Shown piece by piece: positions 1 to 7,655 of a stretch of 64,000 bases of DNA. Source of the stretch: Thermomonas paludicola (GTDB lineage Bacteria; Pseudomonadota; Gammaproteobacteria; Xanthomonadales; Xanthomonadaceae); NCBI RefSeq assembly GCF_024498955.1, contig NZ_CP093311.1, positions 1,178,001-1,242,000 on the forward strand, written 5' to 3'. The notes beneath the pieces were generated by a model. It ran no database searches and had not been told where the DNA came from. It worked only from the letters and a program-made list of their open reading frames with translations. A program made the position numbers and the translations under genes. Within the stretch, counting starts at the first letter, position 1, and every line of letters begins with the position of its first letter.

Positions 1-215
1 GTGCCTCGTTTGATTGTTTGGCTGCGGTCACGGGACGGAAATTCCCCATCAGCCGGATTCGCGTCAAGAAATTTTGTGCGACTACCCGATTTGCCAGCGC
101 AGCTGCGGCATCGGGGTTTACGCCTCCTTGTTCGCTTCATGAAGGGTTGCAGCGGACACTGGCGTTTGAATTCCTTGCCGAGCGGGCAGATGGCCCTGTC
201 TTTTATTCGGAGTAA
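1..215 (+). CDS. C-terminal end of an NAD-dependent epimerase/dehydratase (5' truncated by window)
   Basis: Reading from base 3, the frame is open from the window edge to a TAA at 213-215, giving about 70 residues. They contain KKFCATTRF, then SGFTPP and a [10 protein letters not shown] helix. This resembles the C-terminal tail of extended short-chain dehydrogenase/epimerases from polysaccharide loci. The Rossmann fold and active site lie outside the window, so the substrate cannot be named. The next gene is also a sugar-nucleotide epimerase on the same strand, which supports a surface-polysaccharide operon entering from the left. Family recognition is from remembered sequence pattern only. 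Confidence 0.6.
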   Translation, partial: ASFDCLAAVTGRKFPISRIRVKKFCATTRFASAAAASGFTPPCSLHEGLQRTLAFEFLAERADGPVFYSE

Positions 216-277
216 TGTTCCATGACGTCCTTACACAACCCCAGTCCCGCTGCATTCATTCATGTGGAGGGGCAAGC

Positions 278-1288
278 ATGAAGGTGCTGGTGACCGGCAC
301 CGCCGGCTTCATCGGGTCGCACGTGGCGCAGGTGCTGCTGGCGCGGGGCGACGAGGTGGTGGGACTCGACAACCTCAACGATTACTACGACGTCAGCCTC
401 AAGCAGGCGCGGCTTGCTCGGCTGCTGGGCAAGCCGGGCTATACCCACATCGCTGCGGATCTGGCCGATCGCGTGGCGGTGGAGCAGGTCTTCACCACCC
501 ACAGGCCGCAGCGGGTGGTGAATCTGGCCGCGCAGGCGGGGGTGCGCTATGCGGCGGAGAACCCGCATGTGTACGTGCAGAGCAACGTCACTGGCTTCCT
601 GCACATCCTGGAGGGATGCCGCCACCACGGCGTGCAGCATCTTGTATATGCGTCCACCAGTTCGGTGTACGGCGCGAACCGGGCGATGCCGTTTTCCGAG
701 CATGCGCCGGCCGAGCATCCACTGACCCTGTACGCGGCCACCAAGAAGGCCAACGAGCAGATGGCGCACAGCTACGCGCATCTGTACGGCATTCCGTGCA
801 CGGGGCTGCGCTTCTTCACCGTGTATGGGCCATGGGGCCGGCCGGACATGGCGCTATTCCTGTTCACCCGCGCGATCCTGGAAGGCAAGCCGATCCGGGT
901 GTTCAACCACGGCCACCACAAGCGCAGCTTCACCTATGTCGATGACATCGTGGAAGGCATCGTGCGTACGCTGGATCGGGTGCCGGGCAAGGACCCGGAC
1001 TGGTCGGGCGAGCGCCCGGACCCGGCCACCAGCGGGGTGGCGCCTTACCGCCTCTACAACATCGGCAACGAGCAGCCGGTGGAGCTGCTGCACTACATCG
1101 AGGTGCTGGAGGACTGCCTGGGCCGCAAGGCGGTGATGGAGATGCTGCCGCTGCAGCCTGGCGACGTGCCCGACACCGAGGCCGACGTGTCCGACCTGAT
1201 CGCCAACGTGGGCTATCGCCCCGTGGTGCCGGTGGAAGAAGGGGTGGCGAATTTCGTGCGCTGGTATCGCGGCTATTACGGCGAGTGA
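278..1288 (+). CDS. UDP-glucuronate 4-epimerase-like NAD-dependent epimerase
   Basis: A 336-residue extended SDR. It has the NAD-binding motif GTAGFIG at residues 7-13 and a catalytic Y152-x-x-x-K156. The segment [15 protein letters not shown] after the first beta-alpha-beta unit is typical of UDP-glucuronate 4-epimerases, which convert UDP-GlcA to UDP-GalA for capsule, EPS or LPS. The ATG at 278 is preferred over the upstream in-frame ATG at 215, because GGAGGGG lies just before it and because the protein then begins directly at the Rossmann fold. The stop overlaps the GTG start of the following nucleotidyltransferase (GTGA), so the two are probably co-translated. It may belong to the polysaccharide locus or supply a sugar to the lasso cluster; the sequence cannot decide. 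Confidence 0.85.
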   Translation: MKVLVTGTAGFIGSHVAQVLLARGDEVVGLDNLNDYYDVSLKQARLARLLGKPGYTHIAADLADRVAVEQVFTTHRPQRVVNLAAQAGVRYAAENPHVYVQSNVTGFLHILEGCRHHGVQHLVYASTSSVYGANRAMPFSEHAPAEHPLTLYAATKKANEQMAHSYAHLYGIPCTGLRFFTVYGPWGRPDMALFLFTRAILEGKPIRVFNHGHHKRSFTYVDDIVEGIVRTLDRVPGKDPDWSGERPDPATSGVAPYRLYNIGNEQPVELLHYIEVLEDCLGRKAVMEMLPLQPGDVPDTEADVSDLIANVGYRPVVPVEEGVANFVRWYRGYYGE

Positions 1289-2421
1289 GCTCCGTCCAGC
1301 CAACCCTTGCCGATCCGACTGTGCGCTGGTGTGCAGATGCGCTGGCCGGTGAGGCATTGGAGCGCCTTGCCGAAGCGATTCCGGGGACTGTTGATGGTCT
1401 GTTGCAATGTGCGGAGAAGGAAGGCGTAACAGCCTTGCTGGCGCAGTGTCTGGCGATGGATGCCACTTTGCAGCCCGCCGCTTTGGTGCCCGTGACCGCG
1501 GCGCTTCGTGGGCACGCCAAGGCGCTGTCGATGCTGGAATTGTCGCGGCGCGCGCGCGCCAGGCATGTACTGGGTGTGTTGCAGGAAGCCGATATTCCCG
1601 TATTGGTTCTCAAGGGAATGGCCCTTGGATACTGGCTGTATCCCAGCCCCGTGCAACGTCCCGGGGTGGACGTGGATCTGCTTTTACCGGACGTTGCTGC
1701 AGCAGAGGTTGCCGTTGCTGCGCTTCTGGCGAATGGTTATCGCCTTGCTGACGGCGTCTGGCCAGCGCAATCTTCCGGCTTCGAGGCAACATTGCATTTC
1801 GCCTCTCGGCATGATCACGAGGTGGACTTGCATTGGCGCTTGCTCAACCATGCGCGCCTGGCACAGGGATTTGAATTTTCGGAATTGTTGGCCACGGCCG
1901 TGCCACTGCCTGCGCTGGCCACTGGCGCATGTGGTTTGGGGCGCGTGCATGCGTTGGCGCATGCCTTGCTGCATCGCGTGGCCAATGCATCATCCGGGCG
2001 ACAGAACCGCTTGATTTGGCTGTATGACATCCACCTGCTCGCTCGTGCGTGTGTCGCCGCGGATTGGCGCGCATTTCTGGAGCTATGCAAGCAAAAGGCC
2101 ATCACCCAGCCTTGTCTGGACGGGCTGGCAGCCTGTCACGCGGTATTGCACACGCCGTTGCCGGAAGACTTGCTTGCGACCCTGCATCAGCAGGGGGAAG
2201 CAGAGCACTGGCATATCGGTGCGCTCTCGCAGCGGGGCGCGCTGGATCGCGCGCATTGGGCGGCATTGCGGTGGCAGCAACGGTTGCCTTGGATGTGGCG
2301 CAAATTATTGCCGCCGCCTTCGTTCATGCGCTATCGCTACGGCGTGCAGGGGTGGCTTGGCTTGATGATCGCCTATGCCCGCCGCCTGTGGGTGGGTGCT
2401 TGCCGGGCCCTTGGCGGTTAG
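1285..2421 (+). CDS. Nucleotidyltransferase-family protein associated with the lasso-peptide cluster
   Basis: A 378-residue protein of the NTP_transf_5-type nucleotidyltransferase family. The hallmark LKG (residues 109-111) is followed by a Tyr-Pro turn, an Arg and GVDVDLLLP, which supplies the metal-binding pair D129/D131. A third acidic position lies in HEVDLHWRL (D181). Homologues occur beside kinase-containing lasso-peptide clusters (paeninodin/pseudomycoidin type), where they are thought to tailor the phosphorylated peptide tail. The GTG start overlaps the epimerase stop by 4 nt. The gene is convergent with the kinase gene, with only 12 nt between their stops. G+C looks somewhat lower than in the core genes, consistent with accessory DNA. 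The tailoring role is inference; the family assignment rests on the motifs. Confidence 0.8.
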   Translation: MSSVQPTLADPTVRWCADALAGEALERLAEAIPGTVDGLLQCAEKEGVTALLAQCLAMDATLQPAALVPVTAALRGHAKALSMLELSRRARARHVLGVLQEADIPVLVLKGMALGYWLYPSPVQRPGVDVDLLLPDVAAAEVAVAALLANGYRLADGVWPAQSSGFEATLHFASRHDHEVDLHWRLLNHARLAQGFEFSELLATAVPLPALATGACGLGRVHALAHALLHRVANASSGRQNRLIWLYDIHLLARACVAADWRAFLELCKQKAITQPCLDGLAACHAVLHTPLPEDLLATLHQQGEAEHWHIGALSQRGALDRAHWAALRWQQRLPWMWRKLLPPPSFMRYRYGVQGWLGLMIAYARRLWVGACRALGG

Positions 2422-2433
2422 GCCCACTGCTGC

Positions 2434-3300
2434 TTAGCGTGCAATCAGGGCGAGAAGATCGCTTTCTACCTGCGGCAGCCAGTCATAGCGGCGCGGATAA
2501 TCCAACTGGTAGCTGATGCCGCGTTGCGCCAAAGCTGCGACCTGGTGGAAATGCCGGCGCATGGTGTCTTTGTCGTGCACGTCCAGCAGGAAGGTGTGCT
2601 TGACCCACGCCAAGTGCGCTTGCTGGGGCGAGAGTGGGGTAATCGTGACGGACGATGCCGTGCCGTCGCCTAGAAAGAACGCATGCTGCATCGGCACCGG
2701 TTGCGTGCATAGCGGCAGCCAGTCCGCGGCGTGGAAGCGTTCCTTGGTGGTGTAACTCACGGCGGGCATCGGTATGGCCTCTACCGAAAGCAGCGCATCG
2801 CGACTGTCTTCCCAAAGCCGGATCGAAGGTTGGTTGGGAATGGCCATCAGAGCGCCGTCATCTTCGCGCAGTTCCAGCCCGTCATCGGTCAAAAGCGGAT
2901 GACCACGTCGGGCCAGAAACGTGGCCAACGTGGACTTGCCGCGCCCGCTTTCGCCCAGAAAGGCGATTGCAGCGCCGTGCATTGACAAGGCACTCGCGTG
3001 GAAAACCGCGCGATGTTGCAGACTCAGGGCGGCTGGCAGTACTTGGTTCGCAAACAGGTGCTGGGCGGTGGGGGTATCGATGCCATCCACCGGATAGCCA
3101 TCAATCATTCCACTGACGCGAACGATGAAATCGGCCATGCCGGGAAAGCGCATGCGATAGGCGTCGCCCACGCGATGCACCACGCACCACGGGCTGCCGT
3201 CCGGAAGTATCCATTGGTGCAGGGGCGCAGTGGTATCCACGGGCTGTGGCGCTGCGGCGTGCAGATGCAATTGGGGGCGGGGGAAAGTCTGCGTGGTCAT
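2434..3300 (-). CDS. HprK-like lasso-peptide kinase
   Basis: 288 residues resembling the ATP-binding domain of HPr kinase/phosphorylase. A Walker A loop GESGRGKST spans residues 116-124, with FHASAL and GAAIAFL before it and an acidic LLTDDGLEL segment (D139, D140) after it, as in HprK-related kinases. There is no PTS HPr context here. The gene is the last of the minus-strand A-B1-B2 series, 18 nt after B2. In paeninodin clusters a homologous kinase phosphorylates the C-terminal Ser of the precursor. Here the predicted peptide ends in SKHV, so the only tail hydroxyl is Ser15, three residues from the end. Kinase identity is fairly secure; substrate and site are inference. Confidence 0.8.
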   Translation of the reverse strand: MTTQTFPRPQLHLHAAAPQPVDTTAPLHQWILPDGSPWCVVHRVGDAYRMRFPGMADFIVRVSGMIDGYPVDGIDTPTAQHLFANQVLPAALSLQHRAVFHASALSMHGAAIAFLGESGRGKSTLATFLARRGHPLLTDDGLELREDDGALMAIPNQPSIRLWEDSRDALLSVEAIPMPAVSYTTKERFHAADWLPLCTQPVPMQHAFFLGDGTASSVTITPLSPQQAHLAWVKHTFLLDVHDKDTMRRHFHQVAALAQRGISYQLDYPRRYDWLPQVESDLLALIAR

Positions 3301-3318
3301 GCGGGCTGGTTGTGACGG

Positions 3319-3771
3319 TTAGCGCGGAGTGCTGCCGGTGGATGTTGGGAATTCGTCATGCGCCAGCGTCGGTTCGCCCAGCGCAATGCCATCCAATGAG
3401 ACCCAGGCATGCATGTCCGGCATTGCGCCTTGCCGGCGCACCCCCAGCTTGAGGGCTGGGGACAAGCCTTGGCGGCGCAATAATCCATACACCATCAAGG
3501 CTTGCCGCAGGCAGGTGGCATGCACCAGCCCGTGCCGACCTGCCAGCGCAGCCGCGCGGGCCAGTTGCTGCCCGTAGGCGATATCCGCAGCGGTGGGCGC
3601 GCGCAGTACGGTTGCGTGGCTCCAGCGATCCACCCAGGCGAGTGTGCGCCGGTAACCCAGTGCGCGCAGGCTGGCCGAGATCACCGGCAACCCAGCGCAG
3701 AACATCCAGAATTGACGGCGCATGTCAGGCGGCAATTGCCGCCATTGCCGCAGGCGTTGCGTCGGGTTCAT
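3319..3771 (-). CDS. Lasso peptide leader protease B2 (transglutaminase-like cysteine protease)
   Basis: A 150-residue protein matching the C-terminal McjB-like fold that removes the leader from lasso precursors. The catalytic Cys is in HATCLRQALM (C87) and the His in MPDMHAWVSLDG (H121), with D127 the likely acidic partner. The N-terminal half is helical and basic. It is a stand-alone B2, so leader recognition must come from the separate B1 encoded just upstream. The ATG overlaps the B1 stop as ATGA, indicating translational coupling. In the family the protease cuts after the residue following the conserved leader Thr, which here predicts cleavage between Leu33 and Ala34 of the precursor. 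Confidence 0.9.
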   Translation of the reverse strand: MNPTQRLRQWRQLPPDMRRQFWMFCAGLPVISASLRALGYRRTLAWVDRWSHATVLRAPTAADIAYGQQLARAAALAGRHGLVHATCLRQALMVYGLLRRQGLSPALKLGVRRQGAMPDMHAWVSLDGIALGEPTLAHDEFPTSTGSTPR

Positions 3772-4061
3772 TCCACCGTGATCAGGCCGACATCACGCAG
3801 CTGATCGATCAATGCACGCAGGTCTTGTTCGATACGCTCGGGTGGGGCATCAAATTCGGAACACAAGACACGACACACTTCGGAAAGCGATGATGTGTGC
3901 TCCAGTAACTGCCAAATTCGTGTGCCGACCTTGTTCAGACCGAAATAACGCTCGCCGGCAAGGTCCAGCAAGACCGCTTCACCACCGGAATCCTGAGCAA
4001 GCACATGCCCGGCAGGCTTGACGTGGATAGCAAATTCAGTGGTGGCTGAGGATGGTCTCAT
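3768..4061 (-). CDS. Lasso peptide leader-binding protein B1 (PqqD-like RRE)
   Basis: 97 residues from the ATG at 4061. A TTG five codons upstream is in frame but less likely. The pattern matches stand-alone PqqD-like RiPP recognition elements: beta-hairpin with GGEAVLLDLAGERYFGLNKVG, then IWQLLE and a C-terminal helical region ending DLRALIDQLRDVGLI. In lasso systems B1 binds the leader's YxxPxLxxxG motif and delivers the precursor to B2. It is separated from the precursor gene by a 12-bp perfect hairpin and overlaps B2 by 4 nt. No strong Shine-Dalgarno is visible before the ATG, so expression may be deliberately lower than that of the precursor. Confidence 0.88.
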   Translation of the reverse strand: MRPSSATTEFAIHVKPAGHVLAQDSGGEAVLLDLAGERYFGLNKVGTRIWQLLEHTSSLSEVCRVLCSEFDAPPERIEQDLRALIDQLRDVGLITVE

Positions 4062-4076
4062 GTTGGGGCATACCAA

Positions 4077-4105
4077 CGCACGCCAGGCTGAGGGCCTGGC
4101 GTGCG
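4077..4105 (-). terminator. Perfect 12-bp stem-loop between precursor and B1 genes (attenuator candidate)
   Basis: Arms CGCACGCCAGGC (4077-4088) and GCCTGGCGTGCG (4094-4105) pair perfectly around a 5-nt loop. The hairpin begins 6 nt after the precursor stop codon. No strong U-tract follows on the minus strand, so partial termination or mRNA 3'-end protection is more likely than full termination. Many proteobacterial lasso clusters carry such a hairpin after gene A, thought to raise precursor mRNA relative to the enzymes. Confidence 0.75.
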
Positions 4106-4111
4106 TTCGGG

Positions 4112-4267
4112 TTAAACGTGTTTGCTCGGCAACGGAGCCCCACCTTCCGGCTGACTGCCGCTACCGGCCAAGGTCAGGTCGGAAAGCGTGCCGAAGCAGA
4201 CCAGCGCGGGGGCTTCGTACGGGCCCTGCGTCTGGGTGGATGACGTGGTGGGAATGGCGTCGTTCAT
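4112..4267 (-). CDS. Lasso peptide precursor (A gene), 51 aa
   Basis: A small gene with ATG at 4267, AGGGG about 9 nt upstream and TAA at 4112. Residues 17-26 read YEAPALVCFG, the YxxPxLxxxG leader motif bound by B1. The leader continues TLSDLTL, with the conserved Thr32 at -2. The predicted core is AGSGSQPEGGAPLPSKHV: 18 residues, Ala1 as ring nucleophile and Glu8 as acceptor, giving an 8-residue macrolactam and a 10-residue tail. The tail has no aromatic residue, so plug residues are not obvious (Leu13, Lys16 or His17 are candidates). Ser15 is the only tail hydroxyl available to the neighbouring kinase. The spacing of leader motif, Thr and ring Glu all agree. The product itself is not one I recognise. 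Confidence 0.9.
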   Translation of the reverse strand: MNDAIPTTSSTQTQGPYEAPALVCFGTLSDLTLAGSGSQPEGGAPLPSKHV

Positions 4268-4314
4268 GTCGGTGAGCCCCTGATGAATGCAATGGACGAA
4301 ATAGTGTCTGGGAA

Positions 4315-4920
4315 TCAGTAGAAATACAACAGTAACTTGGTAGAACCGTTGGCGACGGGGACAACGATAGTGCGGGAGCGTTGCAGCATTTTTCCACCAG
4401 CTGCCAGCAGGTAGTTGCCTGCCCAATCCTGTGCCTGGCCAGGATCGGCAAACGTGGCGCTGACCACGCAGCGGCGTCCACGACAGGATGACTGTGTGTC
4501 GGATGGCTGAGACCCGCTTGTGGACATGGCACCGAAAGCGGACTCCAGCCACTGACCTTGCTGGCTTTCCAGCCCGGGCAAGGAGGGCTCCTGCTGCATC
4601 AGCCGATTCATGTCAGCGGCGACCTTGGTCGGATTGCCACCGTTGCGCTGGGACAGGCGCTGCACCAGTTGCTCTGGCGTCAGCTTGGTGACCGCAAGGC
4701 CCCGCGCCATACTCGGGCTGATCACGGCAGTGGGATAGCCAGTGGCCGTGTCGTCGGACGAAGGTGCGTGTAAAAGTGACGATTCGTCCCGTAGCCGCTG
4801 GGTCGTTTCAATGGCGTCCAGCCTTGCGGACATGCGGAAATACAGTGCCGCATTTGCAGCCAAGGCCAGAACGACCGCAAGCACAAGCAAGCCAGACGAA
4901 CGCGTTGGATTGCTCAGCAT
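4315..4920 (-). CDS. Unknown single-pass membrane-anchored protein in the lasso operon
   Basis: 201 residues. A short basic start is followed by one hydrophobic segment (about residues 10-28, rich in Leu/Val/Ala) and then a soluble region that should face the periplasm. The soluble part has a helical segment with KLTPEQLVQRLSQR, a close Cys pair in SCRGRRC, and a hydrophobic C-terminus ending LLLYFY. ATG at 4920 with AAGGA about 11 nt upstream. It ends 47 nt before the precursor start on the same strand and is probably in the same transcript. I recognise no family. Its place directly ahead of gene A suggests immunity, export assistance or signalling, but nothing in the sequence proves that. 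Confidence 0.75.
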   Translation of the reverse strand: MLSNPTRSSGLLVLAVVLALAANAALYFRMSARLDAIETTQRLRDESSLLHAPSSDDTATGYPTAVISPSMARGLAVTKLTPEQLVQRLSQRNGGNPTKVAADMNRLMQQEPSLPGLESQQGQWLESAFGAMSTSGSQPSDTQSSCRGRRCVVSATFADPGQAQDWAGNYLLAAGGKMLQRSRTIVVPVANGSTKLLLYFY

Positions 4921-4952
4921 GCGAACGAAAATCCTTGTTTGTCGAAAGTCAC

Positions 4953-4983
4953 GCGAAGCCGGGTGACAACACCCGGGCTTCGC
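4953..4983 (-). terminator. GC-rich stem-loop between the two unknown lasso-operon genes
   Basis: Arms GCGAAGCCGGGTG (4953-4965) and CACCCGGGCTTCGC (4970-4983) pair around ACAA with a single bulged base. The hairpin lies between the secreted-protein gene (stop 5015) and the membrane-anchored gene (start 4920). There is no clear U-run after it on the minus strand, so I read it as an attenuator or mRNA-stability element rather than a full terminator. Confidence 0.55.
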
Positions 4984-5014
4984 TCCAGCAAGCCGCCAGA
5001 CTGGTGAACCTGGA

Positions 5015-5569
5015 TCAGACCGGGTTGAATGTCTGTTCTTCGTAAGTCAGCAGCCAGTCGTTCAGCTCGGTCTTGGGGGGCAGCTTGCAGCGAATATTTA
5101 CAGGCGCGAGGAATCGAGTTCCGGGATCGGGTACGAAACTGACAACGCCTTGGGAAAGGCCATTAGGAAGGTTGACAGTTTTGGTAACCCCGGTTCCGTT
5201 GGGATCGCCAGCATAGCTGGTGGTCATGGTGCAGGTGATGGCGGTGTTGTCGCCACGAATTTCGGAGCGCCGCACCCAGAGCCATGAGCCCGTGACGACG
5301 CCACCACTGATTGCATCGGCAAAGGCATCAGTAATGAGGTTACAGACGACGTCAGCGGATACGGTGTCATTAATGTTTTTCAGGCGAGAGCCGTTTCGAA
5401 GCAGCTTCGAGTCATTATTCTGATCGACGCCATGGCAGCTGCCACCGGCATTCTGATAATACGATCGCGTGGCAGTTTGGGCGGTTGCCGGCGCTGTGTA
5501 CATCAGCCCGCATGCCAATGCCAACGCGCCCAAGACTGTGGTTTTTGTCAAGCAATTTGAACTGCTCAT
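5015..5569 (-). CDS. Unknown secreted protein at the head of the lasso operon
   Basis: 184 residues from the ATG at 5569, with AAGGGA about 7 nt upstream. Residues 1-30 form a signal peptide: a hydrophobic stretch around 11-24, then APATA with likely signal peptidase I cleavage before Gln31. The mature part (about 154 residues) has four Cys (45, 76, 113, 161), enough for two disulfides, and looks beta-rich and Thr/Asn/Gly-rich. I recognise no family. It is the first gene after a near-consensus sigma-70 promoter, so it probably heads the transcript that carries the lasso precursor. The frame stays open far upstream, but the signal peptide and ribosome site fix this start. Confidence 0.75.
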   Translation of the reverse strand: MSSSNCLTKTTVLGALALACGLMYTAPATAQTATRSYYQNAGGSCHGVDQNNDSKLLRNGSRLKNINDTVSADVVCNLITDAFADAISGGVVTGSWLWVRRSEIRGDNTAITCTMTTSYAGDPNGTGVTKTVNLPNGLSQGVVSFVPDPGTRFLAPVNIRCKLPPKTELNDWLLTYEEQTFNPV

Positions 5570-5684
5570 GGATGTTCCCTTCGGTTGGATACGCCTGAAT
5601 AGTGAGCATGGGTGCGCGGCATTGCCGAGCGATGGTAAGCGCGCACGCACGCAGCTTGAAGACTGCAGCCCGCTTTGGGGTAAC

Positions 5685-5713
5685 TGTATAGAATCGCTGA
5701 GCCTGGGAGTCAA
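5685..5713 (-). promoter_or_regulatory. Sigma-70 promoter for the minus-strand lasso operon
   Basis: On the minus strand TTGACT (5713-5708) and TATACA (5690-5685) are separated by exactly 17 nt, a near-consensus sigma-70 promoter. Transcription would begin near 5678, about 110 nt upstream of the secreted-protein ATG at 5569. The region 5570-5761 is the only divergent intergenic space in the cluster. No equally good plus-strand promoter for the cyclase gene is visible in it. Confidence 0.7.
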
Positions 5714-5761
5714 GCGGAATTCGCCGCAGCATCGGATTGCTACAGGTCGACGAGGGCGCGG

Positions 5762-7639
5762 ATGCGGGGATTGGTGGGGATGTTCCAATGGGACGATGGG
5801 CCGGCGACGCGCGGGTTTGCACCCGGCCTGGCAGCAGGGATGGCCATGCGGCAGTGGCGTTCCCCCGATGCCAGCCTGACGCTGGCGGCGTGGGGCGATC
5901 CGCATCCAGCTTGCGAGATCGGCTGGCATGTCGATGACGTGGCCGGGTTGGTGGTGGTGGCCGATTGCACGCTGTACGACCGGGAGCGGCTGGCGGCGGC
6001 GTTGGGGGTGTCGCCTTGGACTGGCAGCTCGGCCGGGTTGCTGTTGCAGGCCTGGCTGCGCTGGGGCGATGCCATGCTGGAGCGGCTGGACGGAGATTTT
6101 GCGTTCGTCATCTGCGATCTGCGTGCGCGCAAGCTGGTGGCTGCGGTGGATCCGATGGGCATGCGTCCGTTGTTCTACCGGCATGAGCCGGGGCGCCGTT
6201 TCGCGTTTGCCACCTCGCAGGAGGTGCTGGCCGTGCAGGTGGGGCTGGACCCGCGCATCCCCGAGCAGCGCCTGCTGGAGCCGCTGTTCAATGCCGAGCA
6301 GCTGGCGCATTTTGAGCCTGAAATTCCCGGACTCCAGCGTCTTCAGGCGGCTCATGTTTGCAACGCGAATGCCGCAGGTTTGCATCTGGAACAGTGGTGG
6401 AGGCCGGGGGAGAGCAGACCTGGCCTGGCCGAAAGTGATGTGAATGGCTGGGTAGAAGGCCTGCATTGGCAGCTTTCGGAAGCCGTACGCAAGCGCCTGG
6501 CCGATGGGGTGAATGCCGGGCTGACCTTCAGCGGCGGGTTGGATTCGTCTGCCATCTTGGCGCTGGCGTGCGGCAGCGGGGCGCCGCAGCGGCTCACGGC
6601 GTATTCGGTACTGGATCGCGGCAATCCGGGGTGCCCGGAAACCCGGGCCATCGACCAGATGCTGGCAGCCACCGGCGCGGCGTCGGTGCGGATCGACGTG
6701 GTCGCCATGCAGGCTGAAGCGGCGCTGGCGCGCGCGGCCGTGGCGCGGGCGCCGCGCTTCGTGTCGGGTCGCAACGGGTTCCTGCCGCTGTTTGACCAGA
6801 TGGCGTGCGAGAGTGGCGTGGACGTGATGATGAACGGCATCGATGCCGATGCGATGTTCCATTACGAAGGACTGGTGGAGCGCATGGTGCTGGACGGTCG
6901 GTATCGGGACATGTTGCGCGATGCGCGCAAGTTGGATCGCCTGGCCGGCGGTGCATGGATGGTGCCCGATCTGCGCCGTGCGCGGCTCACGGCGCGCTTG
7001 CCGTGGCCGTTGCGCGCGGGCATCCGCCGCGTGCGCGGCAGGTTGGGCGAGTCGGAATCGCTGCATGCCGCGTTGCTGCGTGATGATGCGGCAGCCCGGC
7101 TGGACTTGCGCGGACGCCTCCGCGCGCACCGCCGCCTGGTCAGCTCGCCTGCCCCGCCGGCGCGAACAGTGCCCTCCGCCGGGCTGGTCAATCCATACAC
7201 ACTGGACGGCATCGGCCGGTTCCAGCAGCGCTCGCGCCACTTCGGCGTGGAAATGCGCTGCCCGTTCCTGGATCGGGCACTGATTGATTTTTCGGCGTGG
7301 ATTCCGCTGGAGCTGCGCATGCGCCATGGCCGGCTGAAGTGGATTTTGCGCAAGGCGATGAGCCCGCTGCTGCCGCATTCGGTGGCCTGGCGCGGCGACA
7401 AATTCCATCCCGGCTCGCATTTCGACCGGGTGATGCTGCAGCCGGTGCTGGAACAGGCGGTGCGCGATTTTCGCGGCAGCGGCCCGGCAATTGCGCCGTA
7501 TGTCGATCGCGATCGCTTTTTGCAGGCAGCGGCGCGCTGGCAAGCCGGCGCCATCGAGGCCGTTTGGGAGTTGAAAATGCTGCTGTTGCTGGAACACTGG
7601 CTGCAGCACAACCGCGACAAGGTGGCGTGGGCATGTTGA
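5762..7639 (+). CDS. Lasso peptide cyclase C (asparagine synthetase-like)
   Basis: 625 residues with asparagine synthetase B architecture. The N-terminal Ntn-like domain (about 1-210) starts MRGLVG and lacks the Cys2 nucleophile of true glutaminases, as is usual for lasso cyclases. The C-terminal ATP-pyrophosphatase domain carries SGGLDSS at 257-263. The enzyme adenylates the Glu8 side chain of the processed core and closes the macrolactam with the new N-terminus. GAGGGCGCGG directly precedes the ATG. It is transcribed away from the A-B1-B2-kinase arm and is followed after 16 nt by the exporter. A role in free asparagine synthesis is unlikely given the missing Cys and the context. Confidence 0.92.
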   Translation: MRGLVGMFQWDDGPATRGFAPGLAAGMAMRQWRSPDASLTLAAWGDPHPACEIGWHVDDVAGLVVVADCTLYDRERLAAALGVSPWTGSSAGLLLQAWLRWGDAMLERLDGDFAFVICDLRARKLVAAVDPMGMRPLFYRHEPGRRFAFATSQEVLAVQVGLDPRIPEQRLLEPLFNAEQLAHFEPEIPGLQRLQAAHVCNANAAGLHLEQWWRPGESRPGLAESDVNGWVEGLHWQLSEAVRKRLADGVNAGLTFSGGLDSSAILALACGSGAPQRLTAYSVLDRGNPGCPETRAIDQMLAATGAASVRIDVVAMQAEAALARAAVARAPRFVSGRNGFLPLFDQMACESGVDVMMNGIDADAMFHYEGLVERMVLDGRYRDMLRDARKLDRLAGGAWMVPDLRRARLTARLPWPLRAGIRRVRGRLGESESLHAALLRDDAAARLDLRGRLRAHRRLVSSPAPPARTVPSAGLVNPYTLDGIGRFQQRSRHFGVEMRCPFLDRALIDFSAWIPLELRMRHGRLKWILRKAMSPLLPHSVAWRGDKFHPGSHFDRVMLQPVLEQAVRDFRGSGPAIAPYVDRDRFLQAAARWQAGAIEAVWELKMLLLLEHWLQHNRDKVAWAC

Positions 7640-7655
7640 GCAGGGCTGGCGGGCA

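Noticed and set aside
215..277. Earlier ATG at 215 for the UDP-glucuronate epimerase
   Set aside because: It overlaps the upstream stop (TAATG), but the added 21 residues do not fit the family, and a strong GGAGGGG precedes the ATG at 278.
5762..7639. True asparagine synthetase (asnB)
   Set aside because: No Cys2 nucleophile at the N-terminus, and the gene lies in a complete lasso cluster next to the exporter.
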